In this document: positions 12,324-21,467 of the stretch, piece by piece
How positions within the stretch are numbered: the first letter of the stretch is position 1
How the letters are laid out: each line of letters starts with the position of its first letter
Assembly: GCA_963556495.2 (NCBI GenBank)
Contig: OY747711.1
Location: 35,254,914-35,318,913, forward strand
Direction of reading: 5' to 3'
Origin: Valencia hispanica
Lineage: Eukaryota; Chordata; Actinopteri; Cyprinodontiformes; Valenciidae
Length of the DNA: 64,000 nt
Made by a program: the position numbers and the translations under genes
The notes under the pieces: generated by a model
What the model was told of the DNA's origin: nothing
The model's database searches: none
The model's input: only the letters and a program-made list of their open reading frames with translations

Positions 12324-12373
12324 GGCATTCCCTGTAGCAAGCAGGGGGGACCCTGCTTGCTACAGGGAATGCC
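12324..12373. repeat. Perfect 23-bp inverted repeat with 4-base loop
   Basis: The left arm 12324-12346 and right arm 12351-12373 are exact complements, separated by GGGA. The arm includes CATTCCCTGTAGCAAGCAGG. It lies just upstream of a LINE 3' fragment. It could be a cruciform-forming palindrome made at an insertion junction; the loop is too small for a typical microRNA precursor. Confidence 0.9.
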
Positions 12374-12379
12374 TTGAGC

Positions 12380-12690
12380 CTCGAACTCATGGCTGGTTCT
12401 GATCTTGGGACAACTGTGGAACCACTGGAGATGATAATGCAAAGAAGGATTCTTCATAAAATCAAAAAAATTATGGACAACCCTGAACATCCTCTTCCTG
12501 AGACTGTCATACAACAACAGAGCGTCTTCAGTCGGAGGCTTCTTCAGTTTCGCTGCAATACAGACCGCTACAGGAAATCCTTCCTGCCCACAGCCATCAT
12601 CATCTACAACAACTCCTTAAAGAATTAATTATATGAGCTATACCAACACTTAATTTCCCTCTGGGATCAATAAAGTATATTTTAATTTGA
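12380..12690 (+). mobile_element. Non-LTR retrotransposon 3' end
   Basis: The frame 12374-12628 ends ILHKIKKIMDNPEHPLPETV, then a segment with RLLQFRCNTDRYRKSFLPTA, the extreme C terminus of a fish LINE polyprotein. After the stop comes AATTTCCCTCTGGGATCAAT and AATAAAG, a tail often seen on CR1/Rex-type fish LINEs. A more degraded copy of the same segment is at 40412-40625. Exact clade is uncertain. Confidence 0.75.
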
Positions 12691-12691
12691 A

Positions 12692-13285
12692 AGTTGCACT
12701 TATCGGACAAGATGGCTTGCTGTGGTATTGACTGCACTAACAGATCATCCAAAGAGCCTTTGCTCCATTTTTTTCAGTAAGTAAAATTATATTTCTGATG
12801 TGCATTTAAGATAACACTGCTTGGTCAAAATTGGGTTGAAATGATCACATTTCTTCTTTACATAGTGATTATTAAAACTTGTTTTTTTAATTTAAATTTT
12901 TAGGGAAAGTTTTGGACCAAGGCTTTATGGATTTATTTGACAAAATTATTGAATCTGCCTAGAAGGCTGAGGGGCAGCAGAGCCGCTCAACTGTGGTTTT
13001 CTGGCTAAGAGCACCCACTAACCTCTGTTAGCTTCGGTAAGCTCCATTAACTCGTGGCTACATTGGCTCAGAGTGTCAATCATCCACCCCCACCCTCAAA
13101 GCCCCACTCTCAGTTCCACCTCGTTGCCCATTTTTCATATTTTCCGGGCGTGAGAAGAGACCTGATGCTGCCAAGATGGTGGTAGTTGGAACCACCTACT
13201 GTAGTTGACTTCAATTCAGCTCTTCAGAAACCTACAGGTGACATCACAGAGGCTTTGTCCATTTTATTTACAGTCTATGGTTATT
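12692..13285 (+). repeat. Dispersed repeat carrying a THAP-like exon
   Basis: The stretch starts after the LINE tail and ends with TTTATTTACAGTCTATGG, a phrase found at the end of common fish dispersed repeats. The open frame at its 5' end resembles the start of a THAP zinc finger (separate entry). The middle holds no further coding sequence. The limits are inferred; it may be a non-autonomous DNA transposon, but terminal repeats were not identified. Confidence 0.4.
12712..12776 (+). pseudogene. THAP-domain-like first exon, isolated
   Basis: ATG at 12712 opens a short frame reading MACCGIDCTNRSSKEPLLHF, followed by a consensus splice donor GTAAGT at 12777-12782. THAP domains are C2CH zinc fingers that typically begin with Met, a few residues, Cys, a short gap, Cys, then an Asn/Arg/Ser stretch and a conserved hydrophobic-Phe pair. 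This fits the CCGIDCTNR...LHFF pattern, and several THAP genes break the domain with an intron near this point. No downstream exon with the later Cys and His residues was recognised, so it is likely a remnant carried by a repeat. P-element-like transposases use THAP domains for end binding; that link is inference. Confidence 0.5.
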
Positions 13286-14613
13286 GCTGAGGTTTAAATG
13301 AACTAGACACATTGTAAGAATAACATTTATTTTTGTCCGCCTCAAATATATTTTTATGATTTTATATCTCTTTGGAAAAATGCATTTGCAGCCTCAAACC
13401 TTAAAATCTTCATAGTTAAACTCCTTAACATTATCTGTACAAAAATTGATTCTAATAAATTGAAAAACAACAATATTATAGAAGATTTTATACAGAAACT
13501 TCAGGCTAGGTCCTTTCTCCAATTTGGCGCAACCTGTCCAACACTGTGCCATTTTACTTTTCTCATGAAGAATACAATATTTTTAATTATTTGTCACCAA
13601 ATGGATTCAATACATTAAACTACAACCGTTTTCATCATTGTCATCCTTTTTTCAATTTTTTCTCTCTGTATTTATACAACATTCACAAAGCTGGGTTTTG
13701 CCCTCACCAACATCGATACTGTATTTACGCACCCTTGTATCCGTGACTGATTGGTCAATTTGGATGGTTGACCCCTCTTTGGCATCGTCAGGGCCAATAG
13801 AATGAAGCTATATGCAAAGAAATGAGATTGACTGCACAGTCAGCCAATGAGACTCGACAATACGCAGTTGACCAGAAACAGAGTCTTCTAGGAAGTGCAT
13901 CCTCTGGGTCCAAAAGCCCTTTCCTCTCGTTCGGACAAATTAATACATTTGTAAATGTGGAAAAAACGAACTTTTCATGGTGAATCATTGCAGGTAAGAA
14001 TAACTATAATCATGTTTTTCCCCTGCTGATTGACCTTTAAGGCCATGTAGGTAAGGGACTCTTTTTTGCTGTTAATGAGGCCAAAAGGTTCAGCCAACAT
14101 CTTCATAAGGTCTTTTGCCTTTGTTTTTGGGTTGATGGTTCACACCACACAATCTCTGAGATACAGAACCTCCTTGCTGCATGGTAGGATGATTAAACAT
14201 TTTTATGTTTATATTTGCACAGCATTGTTTAAAAGGATGGACATTACACCTTTAGACATCTGAGAATGTATCCAGTGTTGTAACTATTAATAATAAAAAG
14301 TTGTTTTCTGAGCATCAATAATTATAATCAATAATTTAATATTAATATAATTATTGATGACGTTCGAGTTTAACCTGTTTATTAAAGATATAGGGGCACC
14401 AATCTCATAAATGAGATAATTTTAATTAACCCAGACCATCAGACTCTCTCTGAAAAGGCGTAATTCGTCCACGGGGTTAAAACAAACTTCACAGCACACA
14501 CTGAAATAGCACAGGAAACTTCTTGTTTCTTAAGGGAATTTATTAATGAAATAGGTCAACCTTACAGATTACATTTCATTCATAATTTCCATCTAACAAA
14601 GGCTAGTTTCATT
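13286..14613. other. Unassigned sequence with CCAAT-box cluster
   Basis: No exon is recognised. The only noteworthy pattern is a group of CCAAT motifs listed separately. From 14280 to 14450 the DNA is very AT-rich with an internal palindrome-like ATTATTGAT pattern. Confidence 0.3.
13745..13850. promoter_or_regulatory. Three spaced CCAAT boxes
   Basis: CCAAT-type pentamers occur at 13750-13754 (inverted, within CTGATTGGTCA), 13794-13798 and 13844-13848, about 44 and 50 bases apart; an ATGCAAA octamer-like motif lies near 13812. Such spacing is seen in NF-Y-driven promoters, including LTR and LINE promoters. No transcript start can be shown. Confidence 0.3.
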
Positions 14614-14627
14614 AGCAAGGGTGGCTT

Positions 14628-15852
14628 AACAGGTGGTCTGGTCGGGGTCCGGGCTGTCGGGATGCTTCGCCACTGTGGGGCCCTTGGCTTGTCTCCGTCC
14701 TAGAAGGTAGGGGGTCCATCTCCCAGGTTCGGGGGCTGGTGGCTCTACTGGGGCATCGGTACCTGAACCTGGGAGCATGAAGTGTGTATGGGGTGTGTGA
14801 GTGAGGGTACAGCGTCATTTCTTGGGTGTCTTGGTGAGTTAGTGAGAATGTATGTGTTTAAGAGGGAGGGAACGTATGACTGTGTATGTATGTCTTTGTC
14901 TGCCTGTCAGGTTGGGTCTTGGGCTGCCCTCTTGCCTGGCGGACCTCAGGCCTTACATTTAATGGGGGGCCTATTTCCCCTCCGTCACTCCCCGCCAGTG
15001 ACGGTTGCCCCTGGTTGCCGGCGGGGCCCGTGAGCTCGTCACTGCTGCCCCCCGGGCCCCTGCATAGTGGCCGCTGGACGTTCCCCTGGGGTTCTCCTTT
15101 GCTCCTCCCTTGGGGGATGCGGTCGGCCCGCCCGGGTCCGCCTGGGGCTCTGGGGGTCCTTTGGACATCTTGACTCCGATCTCCTTGATGTCTGCATCGA
15201 TTCCTGGGAGACGGATTGATGCCTGCTCACACCAGCTATCGAACACTTTTATGGAGAAACCTTATCTGCACCAGTATGCTCACACACACACATAGATGTG
15301 GGGTCTCTGGTGTTTACAGATATATTCTTGGGCTGAGGTTATCATTACTAGAGCTTGATTAATCGGTACCATGAGTTTTTCTGTGACATTGTTGTTGTAT
15401 TTTTATATCCATTTTTGTGTGATGTGGTTGTTTAGTTCTTAGTTCACGATGTTTGGTTTGTTTTGTCGATGTTCCTTTTTCCTTTTTTGTTTTGTTTTTT
15501 CCCCTCTCTCTGCCGTCCATTGGGTATGGAGGCAGACTTTAATGTTTTCCTGTGTTTTCTTTGTTCCCATTCCTCTCTTGTATTTTCAACTCACCCTCTC
15601 TCATGACTTTTTGTGTCCTACCTCTCTTCTTCATCTTCTTTCTTTCTTCCCCATAATTTTCATCAGGAAATAACTAGTAAATAAAACCCCCAGCAATTCA
15701 TAATAAAGATTTTTCACACATATATCAAGTGGAGTACTATAGCAAAAGCTGTACTGCTCCGCTTGTGAAAGTAAATCTGTTGGGCTTCTACTTGGTACTC
15801 GGATACAAATTCTGAGCTCCACACTGCCAAACAGGACAAAAAATTTTAAAAA
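14628..15852 (+). mobile_element. 5'-truncated A-tailed retroposon (LINE 3' region) with 14-bp TSD
   Basis: A perfect 14-bp direct repeat, AGCAAGGGTGGCTT, lies at 14614-14627 and 15853-15866. The insert is G/C-rich at its 5' part (14630-15170) and ends with AATAAAGATTTTTCACAC (15699-15716), then an A-rich tail (15836-15852). This pattern is typical of 5'-truncated LINE insertion, possibly an L1-like family with a long 3' untranslated region. The segment from about 15093 to 15840 is repeated in inverted orientation at 50748-51576. No RT remnant is included, so the family is unproven. Confidence 0.8.
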
Positions 15853-15866
15853 AGCAAGGGTGGCTT

Positions 15867-16730
15867 GGACAAAGGAAACGGGGCGACGGACAAAGGGGAT
15901 CAACGGAAGGCCACGCGACCTGTCTAACAGACACACGCCAACCGCAGCAGACAATAAAACAAGCAGGGATAATACAATATAATATACTGCTTCTGGTTGC
16001 AACCAAGGTCAAATAATAAAACACAAAAAGCCTGCACATTCAGGGTCGGTGCACAGCGACAGACGACCAAGAATAACAGTGGTTAACAAGTTGACAGACT
16101 TATTTTTAACCACAGAAAAAGGATATTAACCGTTAGACCTCATTCTCCTCTACCCAGACCGAAAGATATAAATCAGTTCAATCCTACTTGGTGGGGTCAG
16201 CTCTCCACAGTCCACGATGAAGAACGTAGAAAGTGTCCAGTTTAAAGTGAGCGGTTTTGCCCAAAACCGAGGTCGGAAAAGCGGACGTCCGGCTTTACGC
16301 GCTGAGGGACTCAGGGCCAGTTTCAAAAGAGCTCAGATGGCCAGCGGACTACCTGGTTATCCATACAGGAAAGTCTGTTTGCTTGGCCGATTCACTTCGA
16401 AGTTTAAAAGGGAAGTTCTTCCTGGTCCAGCAGGTTTGAACGAAAAAGGGAAAAATGCTAGCAGTGGATTAAAGCGTCTCCTTGCGGCACCGCTGGGGAG
16501 CCAAAAGACGAAGATTTCAATGTCCGCGCTGCCCTTTATCAACTCTGTGATGTCATCACTGACCACAGACCAATGAGAATGGGTTGAGGGCAGCACAATG
16601 GATACTGGGAGATGCAGTTCGTTCAGTGAAAGGATACTGGGAGATGCAGTTCGTTCAGTCAAAGGCCATAGCCTCAACACCAGGCATAAACCAGACTTGT
16701 AGAAATCCATCATTGTCTTCCTCATATCTT
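15867..16730. other. Unassigned CpG-containing region
   Basis: The sequence is richer in CG than its surroundings between 16200 and 16560, with a 119-codon open frame at 16217-16576 rich in Lys, Arg and Ser that matches nothing I know. Before the retroposon landed, 14613 joined 15867, so this may be the remainder of an older element interrupted by it. Confidence 0.35.
16600..16663 (+). repeat. Two tandem 32-bp units
   Basis: Units 16600-16631 and 16632-16663 differ at one base (G/C). Each contains ACTGGGAGATGCAGTT, whose complement resembles the ZNF143/Staf-type motif (AACT-CAT-TCCCAG-AT). A regulatory role is speculation. Confidence 0.85.
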
Positions 16731-18665
16731 GTCTCGTTTATTTTTGATTTTCAAATTACCTGTACATTTATGATGTTTGAATTGCTGCCTTAGAATACAT
16801 CCACAGAAGGGTTTCCAGTTAAGGGTGACTGTTTTTGGCATGCTTGATGCTTGTTGTGCCTCTAATTGCTTCGTCGTGAATTTTTGTTTAATCAATCACC
16901 AATCAGTGATACATTCAGGAAGTGTAGTTTTCTTGTAAAGAACTGAATTGAGGTTGAACAGTTTCTGTTTACAAGTACACAAGCTGTCCAGCTATACTTT
17001 TTGGAAAGCAAGTCTGTCACAGAAAAAAAACTGAGATTTCTAAATATCTAAAGTAAAACACAAATTGCATATCAAATTATACTGCAGTAGAGTTAATTCA
17101 ATATGTACCGTATACCAAACTAACAAAGAAAAAAAATACAAACAATTTTGTCATAGAAATGCTCCTTCGGAGGCATTCAAAATCTGCAACAGTCAGGAGT
17201 GGCACAAATCTGTTGGCGAAATTTAATGTAGATTATCCGTATCCATACTATGGCACGAAAAGGTTTTCAATGCTTTGCCAACAAAGAAAGTGAAATTGCT
17301 TAATGCACCACATACTGTTTAATTCATTTGGATGTGCTTTGCCTCTATGTGTATGCAGCTCTGATCGATAACACAGTGCAGAGGTTAGGATCAGTGCCAA
17401 GAAGCCAAATTTCATTTTGTTCCTTTCTCCATTACTTGGAATTGAGATAAGACTCGCACATTATTTTGGACTAAAGTATTCTTGTTCTTATCACAATGTC
17501 ATCAAATCACTTTAAAAAAGGGTGACTAGCGAGTAAGTGCTTCTGCGCTCTACTCAGAGCCCCGAAAGTGCAACTTTCAATTAGTTTCTGAGATACAGGT
17601 TCCTTTTCACCTCCCATTTCCTCCACCACTCTGAACATCTGACTGTAATATTCCTTTTTAATACTTAAGCCACCCCCTAAAAAAACCATCAACACAGATA
17701 ATTGGTCATTGTGTACATCAGAGTTGAATAAGAGTATTTGGAGACACTTATTTTTTTAATGGCCTAAAGTGCAGCTTATCAAAGTAGAAATAAGACAGAA
17801 AATCCCATTTGGAGCATCACAATAAAATTTACGTTAATGTGCAACAGAATATTGAAAATGATAAATAACAATTAGAAAGACATAATAAGACATAGTAATA
17901 AACAATTACTAAGAATTTAGTATTAACAGACTAGTTTATGGGTATAACAAGTGGTTACAGTCAGACTTACAATGTAATGCGCTCATTTAAAATCTATTTG
18001 GTGGCAACAGGGGAACAAAGCATCACCTAAGAACAGTAATGCACATAAAAAAGAGCTTCACTTTGTCCTGTAGTGACTGTTTGATCATAATCAGTTACAA
18101 AAAAGCAAACTTAGACCCAACAAACAAAAATTGACAGAATCTTTATCAAAAGGTCTTCTTTTTGAAATCGAAAGTGTAGATGTCTGGGAGCAAGATACAA
18201 AGCAAACAGACCAAAACATTAAGGCCATAATATCCCCCTTAGAACTTTGCCAATTCAATCTACAGTTAGAAAGTCACGTTTCATTCTTTAAAGTAGTTAA
18301 TCTGATGAAACATTTGATGCTTCATTCGGCTGGTATTATTTCTAAAGCACAGACTTAACAGTCAAGTTTGAATGATTTAATTAAAAAGAGCAACAGTGGA
18401 AATAAAGCTAATAGAGTGCAACTAGTAGATGTGTATTATATTTTTCCTTGTACACCAGATCAGATTTTCATCTAACTTTTTGCATCTAAAAAAGTTACTG
18501 AATGGACAAGAGGAGTTTAAAGGTTGACTTAAATCATCAATAGTTTGCCATTTTGTCCAAACATACATGTCTAACAAGAATTAGGACTCAGCTGTGATAT
18601 CTCACAGCACTGGAACAATGAGACAACCTTATTGGCCAAGATTGTGTGCACAAAAAAGGAATTTG
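16731..18665. other. Unassigned AT-rich sequence
   Basis: Only short open frames without recognisable motifs. No repeat boundary or RNA gene is evident. A short stretch near 18620-18665 resembles the end of a common fish dispersed repeat. Confidence 0.3.
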
Positions 18666-19316
18666 TGTCAAGGTACGGGTTGTTTTGGTTTGGGTTTATT
18701 TCTTATTAGTTGATTATTCTGATGGTTGTTTTGGTAGATTTATTTTGTGATAATGAATTTTGTCATTGAACTTACACTTTCTTAGGTTAGTTGTATTGTT
18801 TCTTTACTGCCATTATTCCCAATGTCTCCAATTTGATTTGTTTCTTCTCCTAACTTCTCCTTTTTGTTATTAGTGCTTTTACTTTAACCTATACTATTGT
18901 GCATATTTATTTATTCCTATTTACTTAGATTTCATCATGACCCCTCTGTAAGTTTTACTGTATGCATTTAGGATTGTTTTCTGTCTGTTTTCTGAGTTAT
19001 GTTTACACGTTTGTTTTCTTTTTCTATTTCCTCCCTGCCAGTCTGCCTTTTCCCCCAGCTGAAACTCTGTCTGCTCACTCACCCACCTGCATCTGATTAT
19101 CCTAATTAAGCTTCACTCTAGATCCTTTGTCATTCCTCAATCACCCTCAGTATTTAAGCTGTTTATTCTCAGTCATACCTCATTTGATTCTTCATCAATT
19201 GTTTCCTGTGCTCTCACACCAGTTTGTAAGTTCATCATTTTCTGAGTTATTAAAACATTTAAAGGATCTTGGAGTCTTCTACTGTATTTTGGGTCCTCTA
19301 AAAACCAAGGATGACA
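18666..19316 (+). mobile_element. Solo LTR, Ty3/gypsy-like
   Basis: The 651-bp segment begins TGTCA and ends TGACA, with flanks ATTTG (18661-18665) and GTTTG (19317-19321), a nearly matching 5-bp duplication. Internal order fits an LTR: a long T-rich U3, a CAGTATTTAAGC TATA-like motif near 19147-19158, an ATTAAA polyadenylation-like signal near 19249, and a GGGTCCTC block near the end as in other fish gypsy LTRs. No internal region follows, so it is a solo LTR left by recombination. The minus-strand LTR at 33092-34041 is of similar build. Confidence 0.65.
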
Positions 19317-19436
19317 GTTTGACTCTGTTTCACATGCTCCAAGCATACAGACAGTATACATTATTATAGACAGGTATAAATACATTAACTATTAACCTGA
19401 TATTTTAATAATATATATATATAAAGAAAATCTAAT

Positions 19437-19475
19437 CAAAATGGCTGCCGCTAAATCCAAGATGGCTGCCGCTGA
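19437..19475 (+). promoter_or_regulatory. Two YY1-like motifs at the LINE ORF1 start
   Basis: CAAAATGGCTGCCGCT and CAAGATGGCTGCCGCT occur about 21 bases apart at the ORF1 start codon. Both fit the YY1 core (A-ATGGC), a factor known to position transcription start in mammalian L1. They could mark an internal promoter, or may simply be codon repetition (MAAAKSKMAAA). Confidence 0.4.
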
Positions 19476-20675
19476 TGACAATGGAGCACGGCGTGTCTTC
19501 ATACAGAGGATTAAACCTGAGATCTACACCACTATTGATGGAAAAACTATTGTGGAAGATGAACTGTTAAGCTTCCTTGCTGTCAAACTGAAGACTGTGC
19601 CTCAGGAGGACATTGTCCTGATGGCTGTAAATCACTTTGGATCAGAGTGGATTGAAAGCTCCAAGAAGGTCCTGTTTGAACTTTGTTCTAGCACAGGGCT
19701 GAGCTGTGTAGCCCACGAAAGACAACAGAAAGATGTCAACAATGTTAAGAGTTGTCTGAAACTTCTGAATGAGGTGGGTGAGAATATTCCTCGCTCTGTG
19801 TCCTATCATTTGGATGATTTACCCCCAGTGACTTTTAATAGCCTTGATGTCTCTTGCCTGGTTAGTAAGATTGAACATCTAAGTGCAGAGATGGCCTCCA
19901 TAAGAAATGCTGTGAGTGAGCAGTTGACTGCATGTGAGAACCTTTGTGGAATAACAACAGACATTAACCAACGCCTGACTGTGATTGAGCAACCCGGTGC
20001 CGGCAAGGCGAATGCAGCCACAACCATGGCTGTGATTGAGCAACCCAGTGCTAGCAAGGGGAATGCAGTTGCAACCATGGCCAATGAGAAGGCCCAGCTC
20101 TACGGACCAAATCACAGGGAGCCTGCACCTGGACCCTCGGCGTTGGCCGTCACTGAGGAGACAGCTGGCGGGGGGAGCGAGGTGACAAAGTCCCCTGTAT
20201 GGAGCCATGTACTAAAGCATGGCAAGCACAAGCAACGTCCTGGAAAACGATCTACTGCTGAACGGAGCAAGACTAGTATTATTCCTCCCAGAGAGAAGAA
20301 GACATTCGGCATAGTTGGAACCGGTGCAGTGGGGAACATACATGCAGTGACAACTAAGCTGGTGAGTGGTTTGTGACAAAGCTTGCACCTGACCTAGAAT
20401 CAGAGACTCTGGCTATTTATCTAAAAGAGCAACTCTCCAGAGATATGACTTGTCAGAAGATTATCACTGAGTATACTCGCTACAGCTCTTTCAAAGTTAC
20501 AGCTGAGTGCAAGGAAGTGGGCGAGATGTATATGCCACAGTTGTGGCCAGAAGGTGCCTATGTGAGGCGCTTCTATGAGAATTGTACACCTAGGGCTGCG
20601 GTAGGGGCAGGTGTTAAAGCACCACCTGGCACAGGAATGAGTGCACCTGAGCCGAGGGTCTCTCATGCACGATAA
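19441..20675 (+). pseudogene. LINE ORF1 protein, frameshifted
   Basis: ORF1 proteins of LINEs bind the element RNA in a ribonucleoprotein. The first frame (19441-20376, 311 codons) begins MAAAKSKMAAADDNGARRVF and carries a predicted mixed alpha/beta N-terminal part, a middle segment likely to be helical (around residues 125-190), and a low-complexity region with two tandem 17-residue units, VIEQPGAGKANAATTMA and VIEQPSASKGNAVATMA (19981-20082). A basic stretch follows (KHGKHKQRPGKR). A frameshift near 20365 moves the C-terminal part (TKLAPDLESETLAIYLKEQL onward) into another frame to 20675. No CCHC zinc knuckle or RRM is obvious. The start is chosen because it is the first ATG after upstream stops. 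Confidence 0.75.
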
Positions 20676-21189
20676 ACAATGATAAACTGTGATGAGAGTT
20701 GTGTCTTATAACTCCCGTGGTCTGCAGCTTGGACAGGGTGCTGAAGCGAGAGCCCAACGCATTGTTATTGACAAACTGTTTGAGAACGCAGATGTGGTGT
20801 GTTTGCAAGATACTTTTTTAGCTATGCAAGATCTGGACAAACTGAACAATGTGCATGATAAGTTCTATGGGGCAGGGGAATCTACAACTGACCTAAACAC
20901 TAGAATTCTGCGTGGCAGGATCCCAGGAGGTGTGGCCATATTCTGGCACAAGAAACTTGATCCATTTGTCACTGTGATCAGGTTAGATGTGGACTGGTGC
21001 ATAGGAATCAAGGTGGTGCATGATAAGAATGTTTTTATAATCTTAAATGTATACACTCCATATGAATGTTACAAAAATGAAGACGATTACTTGAATAAGC
21101 TTGCTTTATTAGGGTCTTATATAGGGGAGAGTAAATATACATCCATATTTGTCTTGGGGGATCTGAATGCTGATATTTCGGATACTAAC

Positions 21190-21458
21190 TGTCACGCTGC
21201 CCTATTCACTCCTCCTCATTGTCCTCACCTGTGTCTCCCAAATCATTCACACCTGATGCTACTCACCTCCTGCCTTTAAAACCCATCACTTCTCTCCACT
21301 CAGGGCCGGATCATTAGCGTTGTTGTGTCCCATGGTGTGTCGTCTTCCTGCCTCTCCGTTCCTGCCCGATGTCCAGTGTCTTCGTTCCTGCCGTTTTCAC
21401 CACCACCATCATAATCACCTCCTCCACCTTTTAATAAACATCCTGCACCTGTTTTCAG
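21190..21458 (+). repeat. 5' LTR, lacking its 3' part
   Basis: It matches the 3' LTR from TGTCACG to CCTGCACCT, with three C/T differences in roughly the first 200 bases and more divergence afterwards. It contains a TTTAAA TATA-like motif and an AATAAA signal (21433-21438). The last 45 or so bases present in the 3' LTR, including its TGACA end, are missing; the sequence instead changes at TTTTCAG into the coding-length repeat region, so no primer-binding site can be seen. Confidence 0.85.
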
Positions 21459-21467
21459 ACTCCCGTT

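Noticed and set aside
12324..12373. Hairpin as a microRNA gene
   Set aside because: Stem is perfect and the loop only four bases; real precursors are longer with bulges and larger loops.
14886..15295. Overlapping Pro/Gly-rich frames on both strands
   Set aside because: GC-rich retroposon sequence open by composition; similar frames recur in the second copy with different ends.
16217..16576. 119-codon basic frame as a ribosomal-type or nuclear protein
   Set aside because: Composition is suggestive but no family motif is visible and it lies in repeat-like sequence.
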